In this document: positions 58,786 to 64,000 of the stretch, one piece after another | How the letters are laid out: the number at the start of each line of letters is the position of its first letter | How positions within the stretch are numbered: position 1 is the first letter of the stretch | Assembly: GCF_014282275.1 (NCBI RefSeq) | Contig: NZ_VFIA01000020.1 | Location: 1 to 64,000 of the forward strand | Source of the DNA: Spirosoma utsteinense | GTDB lineage: Bacteria; Bacteroidota; Bacteroidia; Cytophagales; Spirosomataceae | DNA: 64,000 nucleotides | Direction of reading: 5' to 3' | The notes under the pieces: generated by a model | Told to the model about the DNA's origin: nothing | The model's database searches: none | The model's input: only the letters and a program-made list of their open reading frames with translations | Made by a program: the position numbers and the translations under genes

Positions 58786-60036
58786 ATGAAAAAAAGTACG
58801 GTATTGGCCCAGATCGGGTATCGCATATTCCTGTTTTTCTTCATCTGCCAGACAGCCGTTGCTCAGCCGCGGGCCGCATCAGCGGCAGAAACGCCCAATG
58901 CTCCGTTCGAGCTCAAAAACGGTGATCGGGTAGTGTTTGTAGGGAACTCACTCTTCGAAAATGATTTTCAGTATGGCTACCTGGAACTGGCCCTGACTAC
59001 CCGCTGGCCCGACCGTAATGTTACTTACCGTAATCTGGGCTGGACGGGCGATAATGTGTATGGCGTTGCCCGGAGTACGATTACCAATCCCCCCACCGGC
59101 TACGAACTGCTGATGGAGCACCTCATAAAAGCTGCCCCCACGCTGGTGTTTATCGGCTATGGTGGCATCGAAGCGCAGGAGGGCGAAGCGGGGCTGACGA
59201 ATTTCATCGACGGATTGGCGAAACTGCTCGATAAGGTCGATCAGCTTGGCGCGAAGGCTATCCTGCTGTCGCCCATACCAATCCTGTCTGCCGAGTCTGC
59301 CGAACAAATGGCCCGGCAAAACGCCATGCTCGAAACCTATGCGTCGGCCGTGGCCCGGCTAGCTGCGGAGCGGGGCAAGCGCTACATCGATCTGTTCAAA
59401 CCGATGCAGGCGATCAGCCCCAGAGCCCCCATAACCGATAATGGCATCCACCTCAACGAAACCGGTTATTACCGCCTGGCTACGATCCTCGAACAAAGTC
59501 TGGGTTTGGGGCCACGCCATAAACCCGCCACGATCTCGATGGCCAAAAACACAGCAGCGGCAACCGGGCCAGCCCATATCCGGGATGATGCCGATAAGCG
59601 CGTAACCGTAGCGTTCACCCTGGAGGAGCCTTACCTGCCGCTCCCACCGCCCGTTGACGACAAAGGCCTGACCGATACCGGGCCGATGCTGAAAATAACG
59701 GGTCTCAAAAAAGGATTCTATACCCTGACGGCCGACAGGATGACGCTGGTGACCGCTTCGGCAAAAGAATGGGAAGAAGGCGTTCTGTTAAATCAGGGCG
59801 GTTCCCTTATCCAGGCGCGTGAACTACAGCAGATGATCCTGAAAAAGAACGACTTGTTCTACTTCCAGTACCGGCCGTTGAATACAACCTATATACTTGG
59901 CTTTCGCTCGTATGAGCAGGGGCGGCACGTGAAAGGGCTGGAAGAGCAAAGTATTCTTATCAAGTGGCTGGAAGGCCAAATTACCGTACACCGTACCCCC
60001 GCGTCCAGGGTATATCAACTTAGCCTGTTAAAGTAG
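58786..60036 (+). CDS. SGNH/GDSL-family hydrolase, secreted
   Basis: A signal peptide (to about Ala26) is followed by an SGNH hydrolase with Ser55 in VGNSLF, a GWTGDN block, a GYGG block in place of GxND and Asp218/His222 in DNGIHLNE. Such proteins hydrolyse esters of carbohydrates or lipids. A C-terminal part (about 260-416) is not assigned. It ends one base before the dehydrogenase gene, so the two form an operon and may attack the same polysaccharide-derived substrate. Confidence 0.85.
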   Translation: MKKSTVLAQIGYRIFLFFFICQTAVAQPRAASAAETPNAPFELKNGDRVVFVGNSLFENDFQYGYLELALTTRWPDRNVTYRNLGWTGDNVYGVARSTITNPPTGYELLMEHLIKAAPTLVFIGYGGIEAQEGEAGLTNFIDGLAKLLDKVDQLGAKAILLSPIPILSAESAEQMARQNAMLETYASAVARLAAERGKRYIDLFKPMQAISPRAPITDNGIHLNETGYYRLATILEQSLGLGPRHKPATISMAKNTAAATGPAHIRDDADKRVTVAFTLEEPYLPLPPPVDDKGLTDTGPMLKITGLKKGFYTLTADRMTLVTASAKEWEEGVLLNQGGSLIQARELQQMILKKNDLFYFQYRPLNTTYILGFRSYEQGRHVKGLEEQSILIKWLEGQITVHRTPASRVYQLSLLK

Positions 60037-60037
60037 T

Positions 60038-63000
60038 ATGAACGGAATGAAAGACGCCTGGTCCCTGAGTTTCCTGCGTAGACTGATTCTTGTGGGAGCC
60101 ATTCTGCTGATTACCTCGGCTACCCATCAGGCAGATCGACAGGACGACCCGGACCCGGACGTGAACCGGGAACTGGCCTCGTTTAAGGTTGCCGATGGCT
60201 TTGAGGTAACGCTCTTTGCCGCCGAACCGCTGGTAGCCAAGCCGATCCAGATGAACTGGGATGCCGATGGCCGGTTGTGGGTCGTCAGCAGCACCGCTTA
60301 TCCGCACCTGAAAACCGGAGAACAGGCAAACGACAAGATTTTTGTGCTGGAAGATACCGATGGCGACGGTAAGGCCGACAAATCCACCATTTTCGCCGAA
60401 GGGTTGCTAACGCCAACGGGAATTCTGCCGGGTGATGGCGGGGTCTATGTAGCCAACTCAACCGAAATCCTGCACTTCATGGATACTGACGGGGATGGTA
60501 AGGCCGACAAAAAACGCCGGATTTTGAATGGATTTGGAACAGCCGACGCCCACCACCTCATTCATACCTTCCGCTGGGGACCGGAAGGGCTTTTGTATTT
60601 CAACCAGTCCATTTATATCTATAGCCACGTTGAAACCCCATCGGGTATCAAGCGGCTGGAAGGCGGTGGTGTCTGGCAGTTGAATCCCAAACACCTCGAC
60701 CTGAACATATATGCCAAGGGCCTGGTCAATCCGTGGGGATTGCAGTTTGATCGCTGGGGCCAGTCGTTTCTGACCGACGGGGCCGGTTTCGAAGGAATCA
60801 ATTATGCGTTTCCGGGGGCCACGTTTCTCACCTCGCCGGGTGCCGCCCGCATTATGCGTGGCCTGAACCCCGGCCAGCCCAAACATAGTGGCCTGGACGT
60901 GATTTCGGGTCGGCATCTGCCGGAGTCCTGGCTGGGTAGCGTCATTACAAATGACTTCCGCGCCAACCGGATCAACCGGTTCAAACTGGAAGAGCAGGGG
61001 AGTGGCTATGCATCGCGCCAGGTTGAGGATCTGATGTGGACCGATGATATCGCCTTTCGTCCCGTCGATATATCCGTGGGACCGGATGGGGCTATCTACG
61101 TGGCCGACTGGTATAACCCCATTATCCAGCATGGGGAGGTCGATTTTCACGATCCGCGCCGGGATCAGCAGCACGGCCGCATCTGGCGGATCGTGGCGAA
61201 AAACCGCCCGCTGGTCAAACGCCCTCCATTAACAAAAGCATCCGTCGATGAACTCCTGGAAGCGCTGAAACTGCCCGAAGACTGGACCCGGTCGCAGGCG
61301 AAGCAGCTCCTGAAGGGAAAAGGCGCTGCCGATGTGGTGCCTGCTCTGGAGAAATGGGTAATCAAGCTGGGCAAAACGAACCCTGACTATGAACACCACC
61401 TGCTCGAAGCCCTTTGGGTGTATCAGGCCCTTGAGGTAGTGAACGAGCCGTTACTCATACGTCTGTTGAACGCCGGGAACCACAAGGCGCGGGCGGCAGC
61501 CTTGCGCGCCCTGGAGTTATGGCATACCAAAATAGCCAGCATGCCTGCCCTGGTTACCAAAGCCATCACCGATACCCATCCGCAGGTACGGCTGGAAAGT
61601 GTGATTGCGCTACGGAACGTGAAAACGGCCGAAGCCGCCCGCACGGCCTTGTCGGTGCTGGATCAGCCGATGGACGAATTTCTGGATTTTGCGCTCTGGC
61701 AAACCGTCCGAGAACTGGAACCCCTGTGGATGCCCCGTCTTAAAAAAGAACCTGGTTTTCTGGGTGATGCCCGGAAGACCGTTTTTGCGCTGAAATCGGT
61801 CAATACGCCGGAGGCCGTTTCGCAGTTGAGGCAACTGTATCAACTGGGTAAAGTACCGGATGACTACCAGAAGGACGTACTCGGGTCAATAGCCAAGTTC
61901 GGCAGTGCGGCTGACCTGACCGGTCTGTTCGAAAAAGAGATACAGGTCAAAGGCAATACGGCTAACGGGGTTGCTATGGTGCTCAGTACGCTGGAAGAAG
62001 CCGCCCACCGGGGTGTAAAGCCAGTCGGAAACCTGGACCGGATTACGGACTTTATCGACAGCGACGACGACGCGATTGCTACCAGCGCTACCCGGCTGAT
62101 TGGCCTGTGGCAGTTGAAGGAACTCAACGGAACGTTGGTAAGTCTGGCCCGGAAGAGCGACAAAAACCAGCGAAAAGCGGCCCTGGGTTCGCTGGCGATC
62201 ACGGATAAAGACAATGCCTGGAAATCGCTGATCGACTTGACCGGCAGCAAAAATCCCGCTGACCTGCGTCTGGCAGCGGTAGCCCAACTTGTTTCGGTGA
62301 ATGCGCCGGAAGCCGCCCGCATTAGTGCCGATCTTTTACGGACACTGCCGGAGCAAACCGATGCGGCCGACCTTTTTCAGGCGTTTTTGAGCAGCAAGCA
62401 GGGAATAAAGGCGCTGTCGGACGAGCTGACCACCCGAAAAATACCGGCAAAATGGGCCATAACCGCCCGGCAACTCATGCAGCGGGGTGTCGCCTACAAC
62501 CGCCGTGCCGATGAGGACGTTAAACGGCTCGCTCGTGTGCTGGAGGCTTCCGGTGGGGTTTTACCCACGCAGAAGATGCCTCAGGAGCTGACGGCAGCCG
62601 AAATCACCAGTCTGGCTACGCTCGTCAAACAAACCGCTGATCCGATCAAAGGGGAGATGGTGTTTCGGAAAAATAGTCTAGCCTGCCAGACCTGCCACGC
62701 TATCGGTGGGGCCGGGGGGCGTATTGGCCCGGACCTGAGCAGCCTCGGTACCAGCTCACCCATCGAAACCATCACCCGGTCGATTCTTTATCCCAACCAG
62801 TCGATCAAAGAAGGGTATGAGCTACAACGTATCGCCAAAAAAGACGGTAGCGAACTGCTGGGCTACCTGGTTAGTAACGGAACCTCGGACCTGGTGATAC
62901 GCGACATTTCGGGGGCTGAGGTGTCAGTTGCCAAAAGTCAGGTCAATATTATTGAAAAGGTGCCGGGTTCGCTGATGCCGGCGGGTTTAACGGCCAGTCT

Positions 63001-63529
63001 GGATAAGGAAGAATTCATCAACCTGGTTGGGTTCCTCTCTAAAATGGGTGAGTCCGGCCAGTTTCGGGTGCCCACCGCTCGGTTCATCCGTCGCTGGACT
63101 ACCGCTTCGCCTACGAAAGAATTGTCCACCAGGCTCTCCGCCGACGGCTTGGGTTACCTGGTGAAGCCGATGGCTAAACTCGCCCTGCAACCGGCCTATA
63201 GTACGGTTTCCGGAGAGCTGCCGATCGAGGAACTACCGCTCATTGTTGCCAATGGGAACAAGTCGTACAGCGCCATCCGGTTCGACCTTGAAGTGGTTAG
63301 TAAAGGAACGGTGAACCTGAGCCTGAATAAAACGGACGGTATAACCGCCTGGGTGGATCAGAAACCTGTCAGGCTGATCGATGGGGCCATGCTCGCCGAT
63401 CTCATGCCGGGTATTCACACCGTTACGCTGGCTATCGACCGGACCCTCCGGAAGAGTGGCCCAATGCGTATTCAGCTTTTAGACGGAGCCGGGGCAACGG
63501 CGCAGACCAGACTGGTTATGGGCAGGTAA
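60038..63529 (+). CDS. PVC-type membrane-bound dehydrogenase with HEAT repeats and a c-type haem motif
   Basis: After an N-terminal signal/anchor (to about 32) comes a beta-propeller like sugar/sorbosone dehydrogenases (about 45-385, with two calcium-like DTDGDGKAD segments). A helical HEAT-like region follows (about 400-780). Then comes a cytochrome c domain with CQTCH (Cys883, Cys886, His887). The last 150 residues are a beta-rich domain. Proteins of this plan in Planctomycetes and Bacteroidota are predicted periplasmic oxidoreductases of sugars or related alcohols; the substrate is unknown. An alternative start lies at 60047. Confidence 0.87.
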   Translation: MNGMKDAWSLSFLRRLILVGAILLITSATHQADRQDDPDPDVNRELASFKVADGFEVTLFAAEPLVAKPIQMNWDADGRLWVVSSTAYPHLKTGEQANDKIFVLEDTDGDGKADKSTIFAEGLLTPTGILPGDGGVYVANSTEILHFMDTDGDGKADKKRRILNGFGTADAHHLIHTFRWGPEGLLYFNQSIYIYSHVETPSGIKRLEGGGVWQLNPKHLDLNIYAKGLVNPWGLQFDRWGQSFLTDGAGFEGINYAFPGATFLTSPGAARIMRGLNPGQPKHSGLDVISGRHLPESWLGSVITNDFRANRINRFKLEEQGSGYASRQVEDLMWTDDIAFRPVDISVGPDGAIYVADWYNPIIQHGEVDFHDPRRDQQHGRIWRIVAKNRPLVKRPPLTKASVDELLEALKLPEDWTRSQAKQLLKGKGAADVVPALEKWVIKLGKTNPDYEHHLLEALWVYQALEVVNEPLLIRLLNAGNHKARAAALRALELWHTKIASMPALVTKAITDTHPQVRLESVIALRNVKTAEAARTALSVLDQPMDEFLDFALWQTVRELEPLWMPRLKKEPGFLGDARKTVFALKSVNTPEAVSQLRQLYQLGKVPDDYQKDVLGSIAKFGSAADLTGLFEKEIQVKGNTANGVAMVLSTLEEAAHRGVKPVGNLDRITDFIDSDDDAIATSATRLIGLWQLKELNGTLVSLARKSDKNQRKAALGSLAITDKDNAWKSLIDLTGSKNPADLRLAAVAQLVSVNAPEAARISADLLRTLPEQTDAADLFQAFLSSKQGIKALSDELTTRKIPAKWAITARQLMQRGVAYNRRADEDVKRLARVLEASGGVLPTQKMPQELTAAEITSLATLVKQTADPIKGEMVFRKNSLACQTCHAIGGAGGRIGPDLSSLGTSSPIETITRSILYPNQSIKEGYELQRIAKKDGSELLGYLVSNGTSDLVIRDISGAEVSVAKSQVNIIEKVPGSLMPAGLTASLDKEEFINLVGFLSKMGESGQFRVPTARFIRRWTTASPTKELSTRLSADGLGYLVKPMAKLALQPAYSTVSGELPIEELPLIVANGNKSYSAIRFDLEVVSKGTVNLSLNKTDGITAWVDQKPVRLIDGAMLADLMPGIHTVTLAIDRTLRKSGPMRIQLLDGAGATAQTRLVMGR

Positions 63530-63583
63530 AGAGAATTCGTCTGGTTGTCGCTTTGAATAGCACTCTTATAACCGAAATGTCCC

Positions 63584-63599
63584 CTTGTTTAAAAACAAG
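63584..63599 (+). terminator. Small palindrome after the dehydrogenase gene
   Basis: Seven bases (CTTGTTT) pair with AAACAAG around a two-base centre, 55 bp after the stop. There is no T-run right behind it, so a terminator role is weak. Confidence 0.25.
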
Positions 63600-63623
63600 A
63601 CAGCACGTTCAGCGCTTTTTTAT

Positions 63624-63859
63624 AACGTGAATTCGGGATTAGCTTTCATTTGTTTAGGCCCGTTAGGGCCTTCACAGCGCAGCGTCGGTAGGACGCCGTA
63701 ACGGTAGGAAAATTCGGTTTTGCCAGGAGGCATGTGCCGTCAGGTACATAACGGTTGTGTACCTGACGGCACACCTATTCTACACATGGGGGCTTTTTTT
63801 TCTACCGACGCTGCGCTGTGAAGGCCCTAACGGGCCATTTATAATCCCGAATTCACGTT
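63624..63859. repeat. Nested three-level palindromic element
   Basis: The outer arms are 18 bases, perfectly inverted (63624-63641 and 63842-63859). Inside them lie 35-base perfectly inverted arms (63657-63691 and 63802-63836). In the centre a 16-base perfect stem (63733-63748 and 63758-63773) closes a nine-base loop. A T-run (63794-63800) lies just outside the inner hairpin. There is no reading frame of size, so this looks like a non-coding, mobile or structural repeat such as a MITE or a REP-type pair, possibly doubling as a terminator between convergent genes. Confidence 0.85.
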
Positions 63860-63896
63860 TCAGAAATAAGGGGCCGTTAGCTTAACCAGAAGCGGC

Positions 63897-64000
63897 TTAG
63901 GGGTTTATGCTCACGGTTTGCCCGGAACGGCCACTGGCGTTAAATACCTTGAATTTGACCGGACCGGTAGCGGTAACAGGCTCGGTATACACCTGGCTTT
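63897..64000 (-). CDS. 3' end of a gene running off the window (extracellular C-terminal domain)
   Basis: The minus-strand frame is open from the window edge to a TAA at 63899-63897 and ends in YTEPVTATGPVKFKVFNASG plus a few residues. This resembles the chitobiase/FN3-like C-terminal domain found on secreted glycoside hydrolases. Only 34 codons can be read, so the call is tentative. Confidence 0.5.
   Translation of the reverse strand, partial: SQVYTEPVTATGPVKFKVFNASGRSGQTVSINP

Noticed and set aside
60458..61174. 238-codon minus-strand frame inside the dehydrogenase gene
   Set aside because: Antisense to the beta-propeller; low-complexity shadow.

Overview
The window looks like a Bacteroidota chromosome, most likely order Cytophagales and family Spirosomataceae (inference). 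The grounds are outer-membrane proteins of Bacteroidota type, a PVC-type dehydrogenase/cytochrome gene next to an SGNH hydrolase, promoter elements of the TAnnTTTG type, S41 lipoproteins, and roughly even base composition with few Shine-Dalgarno sequences. No rRNA, tRNA or CRISPR array was seen.

Region 1 (341-44430, all plus strand) is one long hybrid PKS-NRPS operon with tiny gaps or overlaps. Two PKS proteins come first: FAAL-ACP-KS-(dead AT)-KR-ACP, then KS-AT-ACP-aminotransferase-C-A-PCP-C-A-PCP-C. They are followed by C*-A-PCP-C-A-PCP-C, an Asp/Glu racemase, A-PCP-C-A-PCP-C, and half-C-A-PCP-E. After these come a SyrD/PvdE-type exporter, a TauD-like hydroxylase fused to a class II aldolase, a type II thioesterase, an outer-membrane barrel and an S41 lipoprotein. 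The layout resembles the iturin/mycosubtilin line with one extra ketoreducing elongation. My prediction is a 3-amino-5-hydroxy fatty acid joined to seven residues. Specificity codes read by eye give Ala, Val, Asp (possibly beta-hydroxylated), Orn, unknown, Cys-like and D-Asn. No integrated thioesterase ends the line; the last domain is an epimerase.

Region 2 (44434-47988, minus strand) holds an outer-membrane beta-barrel receptor and a lipoprotein serine hydrolase of the beta-lactamase/S12 type, convergent with the operon above.

Region 3 (48000-55800) is an eroded accessory zone. It has an IS110 transposase remnant, an AraC regulator, a large S41 peptidase, a second AraC gene frameshifted at a poly-A run, a scar joining an SDR remnant to a metallophosphoesterase remnant, an intact SDR with a tandem-repeat operator, and a broken class III cyclase.

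Region 4 (55900-64000) carries a DUF421 membrane protein with a zinc ribbon, a YrdC/Sua5-like protein, a degenerate receiver domain and an SGNH hydrolase plus PVC-type dehydrogenase pair. A 236-bp nested palindrome follows, and the 3' end of a minus-strand gene runs off the right edge.
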